64,000 nucleotides of DNA from Sodalis sp. dw_96 (GTDB lineage: Bacteria > Pseudomonadota > Gammaproteobacteria > Enterobacterales > Enterobacteriaceae), in the NCBI RefSeq assembly GCF_018449575.1, contig NZ_JAAVUT010000006.1:212552-276551 (forward strand), given 5' to 3'. The translations under genes and the position numbers were made by a program. A model generated the notes under the pieces. It was not told the origin of the DNA and searched no databases. It saw only the letters and a list, made by a program, of their open reading frames with translations. Of this stretch, positions 1 to 10,842 are shown piece by piece (position 1 is the stretch's first letter; the number at the start of each line of letters is the position of its first letter).

Positions 1-173
1 TTGAAATGCTCCAGCATCTGCTTCACCATGTCCATGCCCTTCAGGTGCCGGTAATCCTCCGCCAATTGCCGGAAATATTTTTCGCGGAATAAATAACGCA
101 GAAGATTACGTTTCCAGGGAGCGGTTTTATGCTGCGGATCAAGATCCTGCAGCACCATATCCATACTAAACAT
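1..173 (-). CDS. N-terminal fragment of a PlsC-like lysophospholipid acyltransferase / putative haemolysin
   Basis: Partial gene that runs off the left edge; only about 57 N-terminal residues are present, starting MFSMDMVLQDLDP. The start ATG at 173 has a good ribosome site (GGAG eight bases upstream). The segment RHLKGMDMVKQMLEHF resembles, from memory, the conserved PHLKG.DFVEQVLEYF stretch near the start of large proteobacterial proteins that combine a GNAT-like part and a PlsC acyltransferase part and are often labelled putative haemolysins. No catalytic motif lies inside the window, so the function is inferred from this short match only. The gene could equally be another conserved protein with a similar N-terminus. 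Confidence 0.5.
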   Translation of the reverse strand, partial: MFSMDMVLQDLDPQHKTAPWKRNLLRYLFREKYFRQLAEDYRHLKGMDMVKQMLEHF

Positions 174-256
174 GGGATTATCTCCGGGTAAGTTGTATTG
201 AACATAATCCGGACAGATGACAATTAAATGGCAGGTAAATGATGATAAGGAGAACG

Positions 257-322
257 ATGCCCGCTTCCTACTATCGACTCGCGTCATGGAGGTATTATTC
301 GCGGCAACCGAGACTAATATAA
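257..322 (+). CDS. Possible 21-residue leader-like or remnant ORF
   Basis: A very short open frame, MPASYYRLASWRYYSRQPRLI, begins 4-5 bases after an excellent Shine-Dalgarno sequence (AAGGAGAACG before ATG). It lies between two genes on the other strand. I do not recognise the peptide. It could be the start of a lost gene, a short leader, or chance. The strong ribosome site is the only reason to list it. Confidence 0.2.
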   Translation: MPASYYRLASWRYYSRQPRLI

Positions 323-396
323 AACCCTACTTAATTAAAAAAATGTTCTCTATGGGTAGGGAGAAAGAGTTTATTTATTTTATTCATTGTCGTCAT

Positions 397-1626
397 TCAA
401 ACAAGATTTTTCGCCGGGCCAGAGTTAAAGCAATCTGATGCGAGTGGGGAGGATGAGAATCGGCTCTGACTATGCTTTATCATTTCTTTCGAATAATGGT
501 AATTGACACGAATTTCCTGACCCATTGAAATGTCTTGTGTGGCAAACAACGCGATGACATTGACTCTTCGCCCACCCCTCAAGCTGGCCTTGAATTTCGC
601 GTGTTCCACATTGTAGCCTGTTTCAGCCTGGCCAACGGGCGTGCCGAACTGATCATAGGCAAAAAGCGTATTGATTTTCGACAGTATGCCGTCACTGTCC
701 AGGTAGGTTATCGGCTGTCCTTTGAGGGAGATATCGACAATATAATCATGGTCGAACAGTTCGGCATCCCCCATTTCCAGCGGTGAAACCAGGACACCGG
801 AATAAATTCCTAAACAGGTTTCCTTAGTGATAGGCTTGGCGGCCATGACCCCCCATTGGCCGATAAGGCGGGATGCCTGCGGCGGGACATCGGCCTCGGT
901 TAATCTGCGGCAGTGCAAAAAATGAAACAGCCGCTCCCGGTCGGCGCCGAACAATTCCAACGAGATAAAGGACAATACCGCTTCTGCACGATAATGTTTT
1001 CCTGAATCGGCGTTGGCGGAAAGATTGGCAATTTTCCGTATCTCCACGATCTTTCCAGCGGTATCCCGATACGGGGGTAAACCATTGTCCTGGGGATGAT
1101 ACTCGCGATTGCGAATGACCATGATTTCGCGCAGTCGACATTTAATCGCCGTTTCCAATAAGCCTTTCATGGCCTGTCGGGAATAATAATGCATGGCGGC
1201 GCGCTCCTCTTTGCCGGCCTGTTCTTCCGATTTACCGCTGCGGATATCCACCATGCGGGTAATGTATCTTTTGGCGATGTCCGACACATCCTTGATGGGG
1301 AGTGAGGTGAGGTTAGCGCCGAGCGGGGCCAGGGTGGCCTGATCTTTGCCGGTGATCAAGCGCCTGTTCAGGGCGCGCATACTTTCCAGGCCGTAAAGAA
1401 CAGACTTGCTGGGATGCGGCACGTTCAAACCCCTGGCGGTGACGGATAACAATGTACTGTGGGCTGCCTGCTGCCATTGCCGCCAGAGCGGACGGCAATG
1501 GCAGCAGCAATTTTGCGCGGCGCGCAAGCGTTGCCGTAATAACATTATTTTGTCGGGCGGTTCGTTACGCAGGGGAGAGAAAGAGATCAGATAACCTTCG
1601 ATATCGGGGTAGGCGATAGCGTCCAT
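397..1626 (-). CDS. SET-domain protein (putative lysine methyltransferase, effector-like)
   Basis: 409 residues from the ATG at 1626, which has AAGGAAGG just upstream; an upstream ATG at 1653 has no such site. The C-terminal third looks like a SET domain: QWGVMAAKPITKETCLGIYSG (about residues 257-277) fits the first SET motif GWGV.A...I..G..I..Y.G, and IALFATQDISMGQEIRVNY (about 358-376) fits the terminal block where a Tyr closes the active site. Between them the usual NHSC motif appears as NTLF (about 319-322), so cofactor or substrate binding may differ. The N-terminal 240 residues are not recognisable; they contain a Cys/His cluster (NCCCHC) near residue 40. Bacterial SET proteins often act on host histones or other host proteins after secretion, but no secretion signal or hrp box was seen. 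Flanking genes give no pathway. Confidence 0.7.
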   Translation of the reverse strand: MDAIAYPDIEGYLISFSPLRNEPPDKIMLLRQRLRAAQNCCCHCRPLWRQWQQAAHSTLLSVTARGLNVPHPSKSVLYGLESMRALNRRLITGKDQATLAPLGANLTSLPIKDVSDIAKRYITRMVDIRSGKSEEQAGKEERAAMHYYSRQAMKGLLETAIKCRLREIMVIRNREYHPQDNGLPPYRDTAGKIVEIRKIANLSANADSGKHYRAEAVLSFISLELFGADRERLFHFLHCRRLTEADVPPQASRLIGQWGVMAAKPITKETCLGIYSGVLVSPLEMGDAELFDHDYIVDISLKGQPITYLDSDGILSKINTLFAYDQFGTPVGQAETGYNVEHAKFKASLRGGRRVNVIALFATQDISMGQEIRVNYHYSKEMIKHSQSRFSSSPLASDCFNSGPAKNLV

Positions 1627-1946
1627 AATAGTCCTTCCTTTTTTGGCAACCATTTTTAAGTATTGTTGGATGGGTCACTGACTGCTCAGCGGATGGTTAA
1701 TTTTCCGATTGATTATCACCACAAGGCAAAGAGTATAGAGTCGGGGAAGTATGGACAAGCGCCTGCAGGAAAAGTGATATTGCCGGGCAGATTTCCGGCC
1801 TGGTACGGTTACTCTTTGACGGAGCGCTCCGTGGCGAAATAACATAATGCCGGCGCGGGATCAGATTATGCCCGCCAGGCTGCCGATGGAGGCCATGAGC
1901 GCCCGATAATGTAGACCGGGCTTAAATGGGAATAATAATTCCCGTA

Positions 1947-1982
1947 TAAAAAAGGGGCGATTTCAAAGACGAAAGCTCCCCT
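1947..1982 (-). terminator. Rho-independent terminator after the MFS gene
   Basis: Read on the minus strand, AGGGG and CCCCT arms with an inner TTTC/GAAA pairing form a hairpin followed by TTTTTTAT. It sits about 35 bases past the MFS stop codon. The rest of the 391-base stretch between the SET gene and the MFS gene (1627-2017) holds no gene that I can support; a GGGAAT/ATTCCC inverted repeat lies just beyond the T-run. Confidence 0.6.
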
Positions 1983-2017
1983 GTTCAAATTCATCAGTAA
2001 AGTAATAACCATGAAAT

Positions 2018-3196
2018 CTATTTTTTCGGCATGACGGCCGCCGCCGCCAGGAGCGTCAGCAGGATGGCGAGATAACCCACGCCTTGCCACCCCGCCCGTT
2101 CCCAGGCCAGCATCGCGCCCATGGAACCTAGGGTGCCGCCGAGGAACATGCCTCCCATAAACAGGGTATTCACCCGGCCTTTGGCCTCTTCACGTAAACC
2201 GTAGATGACGTGCTGGTTGGCCACCAGCGCGCTCTGCACGCCGAGATCCAGCAGTATCACACCCACCGTTAAGCCGGTCAGGGATGTCCAGCCCACAAAC
2301 ACCAGCCATGCCGCCAGAACCAACCCCACCCCGCACATGATCACCCGGCGACCGCCAAGCTTATCCGACAGCCTGCCGGCGGCGGGGGCGGCGAACACGC
2401 CGGCCGCGCCCACCACACCGAATAAACCGGCATAACCGGCGCCAAGATGAAAGGCGGGCTGGGCTAGATATAGCGCCAGAACGGTCCAAAAAGCGCTGAA
2501 CGCGGCGAACAGCGCCCCCTGGGTCAGGGTTGCCTGCCGCAGGCGGGGCTCTTCACGCCACAGATGGACCAGGGAAGCCATCAGCGCGCCGTAACCCAGG
2601 GCGGTTTGCGCCTGGGTTTTCGGCAGCATCCGGGCCATAAGCCAGGCGCCGAGCAGCGACAGGGGAACCCCCAGCAAAAACATCGCCCGCCAGCCGGCAT
2701 AGGCGGCTACCAGGCCCGCCAACGTTCTGCTCAGCAAAATGCCGCACAGTAAACCGCTCATCACGCTGCCTACCACGGCGCCGCGACGGGCGGGCTCCGC
2801 CATGGATGCCGCCAACGGCACAATTTGCTGCGCCGCCGTGGCGCCGATGCCGAGCACCAGCGACGCCGCCAGCAGCACCCAGGCCGTGGGGGCGAAAGCC
2901 GCCAGCAGCGACGCCAGTGCCAGGATTAAAAACTGGGCCACAATCAATTTGCGTCTTTCCAGCAAATCACCCAGCGGCACCAGCAGCAATAACCCCGCCG
3001 CGTAACCCAGCTGGGTGACGGTGGGGATGAGACCGGTGGCGAACCGGCCGGGGAAACTGGCGGAAATCACCACCAGCATCGGCTGGTTGTAATAGATATT
3101 GGCCACCGCGATACCGCAGGCCGCCGCCATGGCAAATATCAGCAGGGCGCCGAGGGCGCCGGTTTTGTCATTGGGCATTAAGGTTGCAATTGACAT
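2018..3196 (-). CDS. MFS transporter, DHA1-type drug/solute exporter
   Basis: About 392 residues with roughly twelve hydrophobic segments, the standard major facilitator fold of the inner membrane. The N-terminal stretch IAVANIYYNQPML and the loop GDLLERRKLIV (the MFS motif-A position between helices 2 and 3) are typical of the DHA1 drug:proton antiporter family; a second motif-A-like stretch is GRLSDKLGGRRVI in the C-terminal half. The substrate cannot be read from sequence. The start is ambiguous: an ATG at 3211 lacks a ribosome site, while the ATG at 3196 has GAGAG close upstream. The gene lies 86-101 bases downstream of a LysR regulator on the same strand, which probably controls it. Confidence 0.8.
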   Translation of the reverse strand: MSIATLMPNDKTGALGALLIFAMAAACGIAVANIYYNQPMLVVISASFPGRFATGLIPTVTQLGYAAGLLLLVPLGDLLERRKLIVAQFLILALASLLAAFAPTAWVLLAASLVLGIGATAAQQIVPLAASMAEPARRGAVVGSVMSGLLCGILLSRTLAGLVAAYAGWRAMFLLGVPLSLLGAWLMARMLPKTQAQTALGYGALMASLVHLWREEPRLRQATLTQGALFAAFSAFWTVLALYLAQPAFHLGAGYAGLFGVVGAAGVFAAPAAGRLSDKLGGRRVIMCGVGLVLAAWLVFVGWTSLTGLTVGVILLDLGVQSALVANQHVIYGLREEAKGRVNTLFMGGMFLGGTLGSMGAMLAWERAGWQGVGYLAILLTLLAAAAVMPKK

Positions 3197-3297
3197 CGTC
3201 TCTCTATCCATTCAATGGCCGACCCCGGTCGGCGTTCAATGACGGCAAGAATACGGGATGTCCCGGCGTAAGAGTAGACCGAGAAAAACGATAGTAT

Positions 3298-4227
3298 TTA
3301 TTCTGCTCGGGAATAATTAGGGTCCGCCAGGGACGACGCCCCTCCCGGGACCACTTCGGCAAGGTAGGCGACAAACGCCCTGGCTTTGGCGCTGGCCATG
3401 CGGCCTGTGGGAAATACCCCCCACAGATCCATCGTGGGCAGATGCCAGTCGTTGAGCACCGGCACCACCTGTCCGGCGGCGAGTTCGGGGGCGAACATCC
3501 ATTCCGATGCCATGGCGAGTCCCAGGCCCGCCAGCACCAGCGTGCGGATGCCTTCCGCCGCGGAAACCCGCACCCGGCCCCGTCCATTGACGATGCGCTC
3601 TTCCTCCTGGCGGCGGAAGACCCATTTGGAGCCCCCGCCGCCTCGCTGGGTATAGACTACCGCCTGATGAGCCGATAAATCTTCCGGTATCCGAGGTTCG
3701 CCGGCACGGGCGAAATAGTCCGGGGTACCTAAAATCAGCAAACGACAGGTGGCCAGCCTGCGGGCTATCAGGCTTGAATCACGCAGGTCCCCCAGCCGCA
3801 GCGCCACATCGATGCCTTCGGAAATCAGATCGACATGGCGATCGTCCAGTACCACATCGACATTCAGCTCGGGATTGCGGGCCAGAAAGGGGCCCAATTG
3901 GGGCAGGATATGCAGGCGGGCGAAGGTGACCGGCGCACAAATGCGTAACCGACCGGTTAATCCGGAGCCTGAACCGCGGGCAGCCGACTCGGCTTCATTG
4001 ATATCGTCCATGGCGCGTTTGGCGCGCTGATAATACTCTTCGCCGGCCTCGGTGGGGGTGAGGCCGCGGGTTGACCGAATCAACAGCCTGACGCCGAGCC
4101 GCTCTTCCAACTGGGCGATGGTTTTGGACACCGCCGGCTGGCCGAGATTCAAGCGCCGGGACGCCGCCGTAAACGAGCCGGTCTCCACCACGCAAATGAA
4201 CATTTCCATCGCCGCCAGCCGATCCAT
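3298..4227 (-). CDS. LysR-family transcriptional regulator
   Basis: 309 residues. The N-terminal winged helix-turn-helix is clear: MDRLAAMEMFICVVETGSFT followed by AASRRLNLGQPAVSKTIAQLE and a conserved EERLGVRLLIRSTRG. The C-terminal part has the periplasmic-binding-like effector fold, including the RLRICAPVTFARLHILPQL stretch. The GGGGGGAATACC ribosome site supports the ATG at 4227. It is followed on the same strand by the MFS transporter, so it likely regulates export of a small molecule whose identity is unknown. It belongs to the CrgA/YafC-like branch by its overall look (MDRLAAMEMF.CVVE start). Confidence 0.85.
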   Translation of the reverse strand: MDRLAAMEMFICVVETGSFTAASRRLNLGQPAVSKTIAQLEERLGVRLLIRSTRGLTPTEAGEEYYQRAKRAMDDINEAESAARGSGSGLTGRLRICAPVTFARLHILPQLGPFLARNPELNVDVVLDDRHVDLISEGIDVALRLGDLRDSSLIARRLATCRLLILGTPDYFARAGEPRIPEDLSAHQAVVYTQRGGGGSKWVFRRQEEERIVNGRGRVRVSAAEGIRTLVLAGLGLAMASEWMFAPELAAGQVVPVLNDWHLPTMDLWGVFPTGRMASAKARAFVAYLAEVVPGGASSLADPNYSRAE

Positions 4228-4351
4228 GGTATTCCCCCCGGGAATGAATAAATCACTCCCGGCAGTCTACCTTTCCGCCGGGGGAAGCGGAAGGGGAATG
4301 TCATTCCACCCTTTTTTACGTGCGGTGAACGAAACAATGCGGCCATCGCGT

Positions 4352-5632
4352 TTAACGGGCATGTCCCATCAGCGCCGCATCATGCAGGTCCAGGCGTTGC
4401 CAGAAATTCTGCTCCCCTTCGCCGGCGGACAGCGGGTAGCCGTTCGGTATGGCGGTTTTGACCAACAGAGCCCGGCGCTGCGCGGCCGAGAGGTTCGGCA
4501 ACGGTCCTTCCAACAACACTTCGGCACCGTCGGGTACCTTGACGGCTCTGGCCGGCGCGGCGTTATCTTTCGGCAAACCATAGGTCATGGTGTAGCGATA
4601 GAACGGGGTCATACCGCTGCCCAGATAGGGGTCGGCCTGGCCCTGGCTCTTGGCGCATTCAGCCAAAGAAACGCCGCACTCTTTTTCCAACGCGCCGCGC
4701 AGCTGCTGTTTGGCTTCTTCGAACAGGGCGCGGTAGCGGGCGTCATTAAGAAAATGGGCGACATTACGTTCCGCCACCATGCGGGAGCCGATAATATCCA
4801 GCGGATAATGTACCCCGAGCACGATACGGGAGTAGCCGTAACGGGCGCCGCGATCCACCAGCGGCAGGAACCGTTCCGGGATCATTTCCCCCATCAGCAG
4901 GGCATCTGTATAGCCGGTGTTGGTGTGGCCGCTGGGAAAGGCGCCCTGGACGGCGGTGTAGGGATGGTTGTCCTGCACCACCATGTCATCCGGCACCAGG
5001 TGGATTTCATTGCCGGGCCTTAAGAAGGGGCGGGGGTAGTTGAAATGATCTTTGGCCGCGCCGGTGCTGATTTCCGTGGTTTTGATCAACGCGGCGGCCT
5101 TGCTTATCTCGCCGTTCTGATAGGCGGCAAGGAAGGCCTTACCGAGGCGGGGACCGAGGGCATCGGTGATGAAAAACAGGTAGTTCTGTCCTTCCGCGTC
5201 CACCAGCGCCTGTTGCCGCTGTCCCTTGGTGGCGTCCTGGTTGATTTGGGTGACTATCGCCAGGCTTCGCTTTTGTACTTCCGGCGTTAACTGCGAAAAA
5301 TCAGACAATATGGCGATGCCGACCTGTTGATTCTGTTTGACGTCAAAATCATAGCCGGATTGGGCCAGCCACTTTGTATCCGCTTGTTTGGCGGTTTGCT
5401 TGGCTTTATCCAGCTGCGGGCGGGTCAGGGTTGCCGCGTCCCCTTGCAGGGATTTGCGCAATGCATCTTGCACGTGTTGATCCAGCTCGAGGTAATCAAC
5501 GTTCAGGCTGTAGAACGAGGTGGTGTCCACAATAGCGCTGATCTGGGCCGGAGCCTCCGCGTTCGGTCGCGCCCAGGCCGTGGAAATGAGCATCGCGGTG
5601 GTCGCGATGACGAAAGAATAGGTATGCCGCAT
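4352..5632 (-). CDS. Periplasmic PAP2-family (class A-type) acid phosphatase
   Basis: 426 residues with an N-terminal signal peptide (MRHTYSFVIATTAMLISTAWA). The three phosphatase signature blocks are present: KDHFNYPRP (K.....RP), PSGHT, and SRIVLGVHYPLDI (SR.....H...D). The active histidines are those in PSGHT and GVHYP. The protein is longer than classical PhoC or PhoN (about 250 residues), with extra N-terminal and C-terminal segments. It should hydrolyse phosphate monoesters in the periplasm; the physiological substrate is unknown. The start has AAGGACTCGAC just upstream. The LysR gene follows on the same strand after about 120 bases, but joint transcription is uncertain. Confidence 0.85.
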   Translation of the reverse strand: MRHTYSFVIATTAMLISTAWARPNAEAPAQISAIVDTTSFYSLNVDYLELDQHVQDALRKSLQGDAATLTRPQLDKAKQTAKQADTKWLAQSGYDFDVKQNQQVGIAILSDFSQLTPEVQKRSLAIVTQINQDATKGQRQQALVDAEGQNYLFFITDALGPRLGKAFLAAYQNGEISKAAALIKTTEISTGAAKDHFNYPRPFLRPGNEIHLVPDDMVVQDNHPYTAVQGAFPSGHTNTGYTDALLMGEMIPERFLPLVDRGARYGYSRIVLGVHYPLDIIGSRMVAERNVAHFLNDARYRALFEEAKQQLRGALEKECGVSLAECAKSQGQADPYLGSGMTPFYRYTMTYGLPKDNAAPARAVKVPDGAEVLLEGPLPNLSAAQRRALLVKTAIPNGYPLSAGEGEQNFWQRLDLHDAALMGHAR

Positions 5633-5739
5633 GTCGAGTCCTTTTAGCTAAATGGGACAAAAGAGGGAAAACGTCACAACATCATTAAGCTAGGCTGCGT
5701 TTATGACAGTTTAATGTCAAAAGACACGACCCATAGATG

Positions 5740-5880
5740 CGCTCTGCTTTTAACTCGCTCGGCACTGTATTTGGCACTCTCTTTGGTACTCTGCTCGGTA
5801 CTGTATTTAGCGCTCTGCCCGTCACCTTATTCGGCGCCATCCTCGACACTATGCTTGGCATCATAGCCGGCACTATGCGC
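5740..5880. repeat. Degenerate 12-bp tandem repeat
   Basis: On the plus strand a motif like GGCACTGTATTT / GGCACTCTCTTT / GGTACTCTGCTC / GGTACTGTATTT recurs every 12 bases and decays towards 5880. The period is a multiple of three, so all frames stay open; in the plus frame it reads as GTLF/GTVF tetrapeptides, in the minus frame as AKYS/TEQS/TKES tetrapeptides. It begins inside the 3' end of the ferredoxin remnant and runs past its stop. Confidence 0.75.
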
Positions 5881-5952
5881 CTGCGAACAGGCGATTTCGC
5901 AGGTGCGGCAGCCGATGCATTGGCTGCTGTCTGCGATAACAAATTTATTCAT
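5827..5952 (-). pseudogene. Truncated HydN/AegA-like 4Fe-4S ferredoxin (41 residues)
   Basis: An ATG at 5952 starts MNKFVIADSSQ followed by CIGCRTCEIAC, the same 4Fe-4S motif and spacing as at the start of the neighbouring aegA product. The frame reads on only to AHSAGYDAKHSVEDGAE and stops. HydN-like electron-transfer proteins are about 170-180 residues and carry several further cysteine motifs, which are absent here. Past the stop, the same frame would run into the 12-bp repeat. I read this as a decayed paralogue that lay next to aegA, of which one cluster-binding loop survives. A functional micro-ferredoxin is unlikely but not excluded. Confidence 0.6.
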
Positions 5953-5970
5953 GTTCCGCTCCCGGCGCGG

Positions 5971-8043
<2,073 letters not shown>

Positions 8044-8359
8044 TCATCGGGTGAAAAGGTGACGAAATAACCTTACCTTTATAATGGTTACTCTTTCGCG
8101 AGCGCAATCCCTTTTTTACAAGAAAGGCGAGTTGTGGCGCCGCTTTGTGCAGGCAGTGGGAAACCACAACCCCCATTAGGGTAAATGCCCAATTTCTTCG
8201 CCGCCGCGTAAAACACGATGCGTTCCGGCAAAAAACCTGCGCTCCCGCAAAAGGAAGACTTAAGGTCTTGAGACTGCCGCTGCTGTTTTTTTACCCCGGG
8301 AAAGTTTCGCGACTATTCTTTTCTGATAACCAGCAAAACCTTTTAAACAGGAGACATGT

Positions 8360-8485
8360 ATGAGTCACTCACCCATTGCCCCTGAACGGGCCAAAAATGG
8401 CCGGCTTAACCCGCTACAGCAGGTGCCGGGGGTGCGCAGTGCACTTTGGCAGGCTGCGGCGCAGCTGAAAAAACATCTGTTCTAG
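8360..8485 (+). CDS. Small unrecognised ORF of 41 residues
   Basis: ATG at 8360 with an ideal ribosome site (AGGAGACATGT). The product starts MSHSPIAPERAKNGRLNPL and ends in QLKKHLF before TAG. I do not recognise it. It has no signal peptide or membrane segment. It may be a real small protein or the 5' end of a longer gene that has been lost, because the downstream 240 bases before yhhS carry no continuation. It is divergent from aegA, separated by about 375 bases that probably hold both promoters. Confidence 0.4.
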   Translation: MSHSPIAPERAKNGRLNPLQQVPGVRSALWQAAAQLKKHLF

Positions 8486-8728
8486 TATTTATCCAGGCTC
8501 AATACGGTCGCAGGGAGAGGCGGGCATTCTCACTTTGGTCTGCATAAGCCCGGCAGAGCTCGTTAAGCGCCAAGCATGAAACCCGCAGCATAGTGCAGCA
8601 CATAAAGTGCGCTTTTGGGCAAATGCCCGGTGATTTTGGCATCCCCACGATGAATTGATCGCCACCCTTCGCTATAGTTATTAACTGTTTATTCTTTGGG
8701 CGGCTTTCGTTTAGGCCGCTCCTTTTGT

Positions 8729-9961
8729 ATGAGTATGATGATGGCCATGCGTGGTACCTCTTCCCAGCCGGCCGCCAGCGGATGGCGTCTCAACCTGAAA
8801 ATAATGTCCATCGTTGTCTTTAATTTCGTTAATTATCTTACGATTGGGCTGCCCCTGGCGGTGTTACCCGGTTATGTGCATACCCATATGGGTTACAGCG
8901 CCTTTTGGGCCGGATTGGTCATCAGCCTGCAATATCTCGCCACGTTGTTAAGTCGTCCCTGGGCTGGCCGGTATGCCGACCGGGTCGGGCCAAAACGCAT
9001 CGTGGTACTGGGATTGTGCGGCTGTCTGTTAAGCGGCGTGGGTTATCTGCTGTCGCTGGTCATGGATTCCTGGCCGATAGCGGCCCTGCTTTTGCTGTGC
9101 GCCGGGCGCGTTATTCTCGGTATCGGGCAGAGTTTCGTCGGGACCGGCGCCACCTTGTGGGGTGTGGGCGTGGTGGGGTCTTTGCATATCGGCCGGGTGA
9201 TCTCCTGGAACGGCGTGGCCACATACGGCGCACTGGCGGTGGGTGCGCCGCTTGGGGTGTGGCTGCACGCCGTTGGCGGTCTGGGATTACTGTCGGCCAC
9301 GATCATTCTGGCGGCTGGGCTGGCCATCGCGGCGGCCATACCCCGTCCCGGGGTGAAAACCGCTTCTGGCAAACAAATCCCGTTCAAGGCGGTGGTAGGC
9401 ATTATCTGGCGTTACGGCCTGGTTTTGGCCTTCGCCTCCTGCGGTTTCGGCGTGATAGCGACCTTTATCACCCTGTTTTATGCCGACAAGGGTTGGAACG
9501 GGGCGGCTTTTGCCCTGACGCTGTTCAGCGTGGCGTTTGTCGGTACCCGTTTGTTTTTTCCCAATAGCATCAATCGCTTTGGCGGCCTGCGGGTCTCCAT
9601 GGGCTGCTTTAGCGTGGAGGCGCTGGGCCTGGTGCTGGTGTGGCAATCCTCCGTGCCCTGGCTGGCTGGCGTTGGGGCGTTGCTCACCGGGGCGGGGTTC
9701 TCCCTGGTATTCCCCGCATTGGGGGTGGTGGCGATGAAGGAGGTGCCTCCGCAAAATCAGGGCAGCGCGCTGGCCACCTTCACGGCGTTTATGGATTTAT
9801 CCTTGGGGGTTGTAGGGCCCTTGGCCGGGCTGCTGATGACCCATGCCGGCGTCTCGTCGATTTATCTCGCCGCCGCCGTATTGGTGATTATTGCCTTGAT
9901 GATGACCCTCTCGATCCAGCGCAGCGTACTGCGCCATCGGGCATCCGGTCAGGAGATCTGA
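8729..9961 (+). CDS. yhhS: YhhS, MFS transporter
   Basis: About 410 residues with twelve hydrophobic stretches. It matches E. coli YhhS along its whole length, for example NYLTIGLPLAVLPGYVH, FWAGLVISLQY.ATLLSRP and GVGVVGSLHIGRVISWNG. The family is an inner-membrane major facilitator of unproven substrate; overexpression of the E. coli protein has been linked to glyphosate and arabinose phenotypes. The frame is open further upstream from a TTG, but the first ATG is at 8729, followed by several more (MSMMMAM); no strong ribosome site decides among them. In E. coli it also lies next to dcrB and yhhQ, as here, but in this window it is convergent with dcrB. Confidence 0.9.
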   Translation: MSMMMAMRGTSSQPAASGWRLNLKIMSIVVFNFVNYLTIGLPLAVLPGYVHTHMGYSAFWAGLVISLQYLATLLSRPWAGRYADRVGPKRIVVLGLCGCLLSGVGYLLSLVMDSWPIAALLLLCAGRVILGIGQSFVGTGATLWGVGVVGSLHIGRVISWNGVATYGALAVGAPLGVWLHAVGGLGLLSATIILAAGLAIAAAIPRPGVKTASGKQIPFKAVVGIIWRYGLVLAFASCGFGVIATFITLFYADKGWNGAAFALTLFSVAFVGTRLFFPNSINRFGGLRVSMGCFSVEALGLVLVWQSSVPWLAGVGALLTGAGFSLVFPALGVVAMKEVPPQNQGSALATFTAFMDLSLGVVGPLAGLLMTHAGVSSIYLAAAVLVIIALMMTLSIQRSVLRHRASGQEI

Positions 9962-10095
9962 AAGGGCCTGGCTTAAGTACTGCCTGATACGGTGCCTGCC
10001 GGGACGTTGAAGTGTCGATACAAATTCACGGGGCTCGTTGCTGGAAATAGCCTGTGAGTTAACGCCGGCGACGTGAAATTCATCACCCGTGTTAC

Positions 10096-10115
10096 GGCCC
10101 CCGGTGCCGGGAGCC
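10096..10115 (+). terminator. Likely terminator between yhhS and dcrB
   Basis: GGC-CCCCGG and CCGGG-AGCC arms form a strong GC hairpin followed by TTTGT. It lies about 135 bases after the yhhS stop and just before the end of the convergent dcrB, so it may serve both. Confidence 0.45.
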
Positions 10116-10137
10116 TTTGTCGCCGAGGGCGGAGCGG

Positions 10138-10695
10138 TTATTTTATCGTAATGGTATTAAGAATGGTTTGGGCGTCGCTTTGCGCTTTTTGCTGATTGCC
10201 GGCGGGCAGCGTCACTTGCATGGTCAGCAGATGATCGTCGACCTTACCGAAAACCACCGAAGAATATGCCGGCTTGCCGCCGCTGGAAACGATACTGTCC
10301 AACTGTTGTAACGGCGCTCCATTAACGGTAATGGCTTTGTTGGTCACCACCTGCAGGTCCGGGTCGCGGGCGCGCTGCTGCTCTTCCATACGCTGAGCCA
10401 ATACCTCGAGGCTTTCGGGGGTATTGTCGCCAAGGATCACGATAACCGCTTTATGGCCGGATTCATCGGCGTAAACATGCATATTGTTGGCCTGAGTGCC
10501 CACTTTACCGCTTTGATCGGTAATATCAGACGGTAAGGCAAAGGCTAGCTTGCCTCCCAGCAGGTTCACCTTGTTGGTGGTCTGGGTCTGGGCGGCGCTA
10601 CTGCCGACGGTGGTGTTTTGATCGTTTTTATTGTCACAAGCCGCCAGACCAATAACCAGCATGCCGATACCCACATACTTCGCTACATTCCGCAT
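10138..10695 (-). CDS. dcrB: DcrB, inner-membrane lipoprotein
   Basis: 185 residues, the same length as E. coli DcrB. The start at 10695 has GAGGA five bases upstream. The N-terminus [20 protein letters not shown] ends in a lipobox (L-A-A-C), so the mature protein should be lipidated at that Cys. The body matches Dcr[28 protein letters not shown] and QQRARDP.LQVVTNK. In E. coli DcrB is needed for phage C1 and C6 DNA uptake and affects lipoprotein maturation. It sits downstream of a GNAT gene and yhhQ on the same strand. Confidence 0.92.
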   Translation of the reverse strand: MRNVAKYVGIGMLVIGLAACDNKNDQNTTVGSSAAQTQTTNKVNLLGGKLAFALPSDITDQSGKVGTQANNMHVYADESGHKAVIVILGDNTPESLEVLAQRMEEQQRARDPDLQVVTNKAITVNGAPLQQLDSIVSSGGKPAYSSVVFGKVDDHLLTMQVTLPAGNQQKAQSDAQTILNTITIK

Positions 10696-10756
10696 ATATT
10701 TCCTCGATGACTCCATTTTCTTAGCCGGTACGTCGGCATTTAATCTGATCGCCGAT

Positions 10757-10822
10757 ATACCCGTCATACTTCAAGTTGCAGGCGCGTTGCCGTCTTACTG
10801 CAAATCGAATTATTTAGGGTAT
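10757..10822. repeat. Internally deleted ERIC element
   Basis: Begins ATACCCGTCATACTTCAAG and ends GAATTATTTAGGGTAT, the same termini as the full ERIC copies at 56.5 and 57.3 kb, but is only 66 bases long: the central part with the CCCCAG/CTGGGG palindrome is gone. It lies between dcrB and the GNAT gene. Confidence 0.75.
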
Positions 10823-10842
10823 AAAAAGTCGTTAACATAACG

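Noticed and set aside
1627..2017. hrp box (GGAACC..CCAC) upstream of the SET gene as proof of a type III effector
   Set aside because: No such sequence was found on the relevant strand.
4052..5023. 323-residue plus frame across lysR and the PAP2 gene
   Set aside because: Crosses two real genes on the other strand and shows no recognisable motif.
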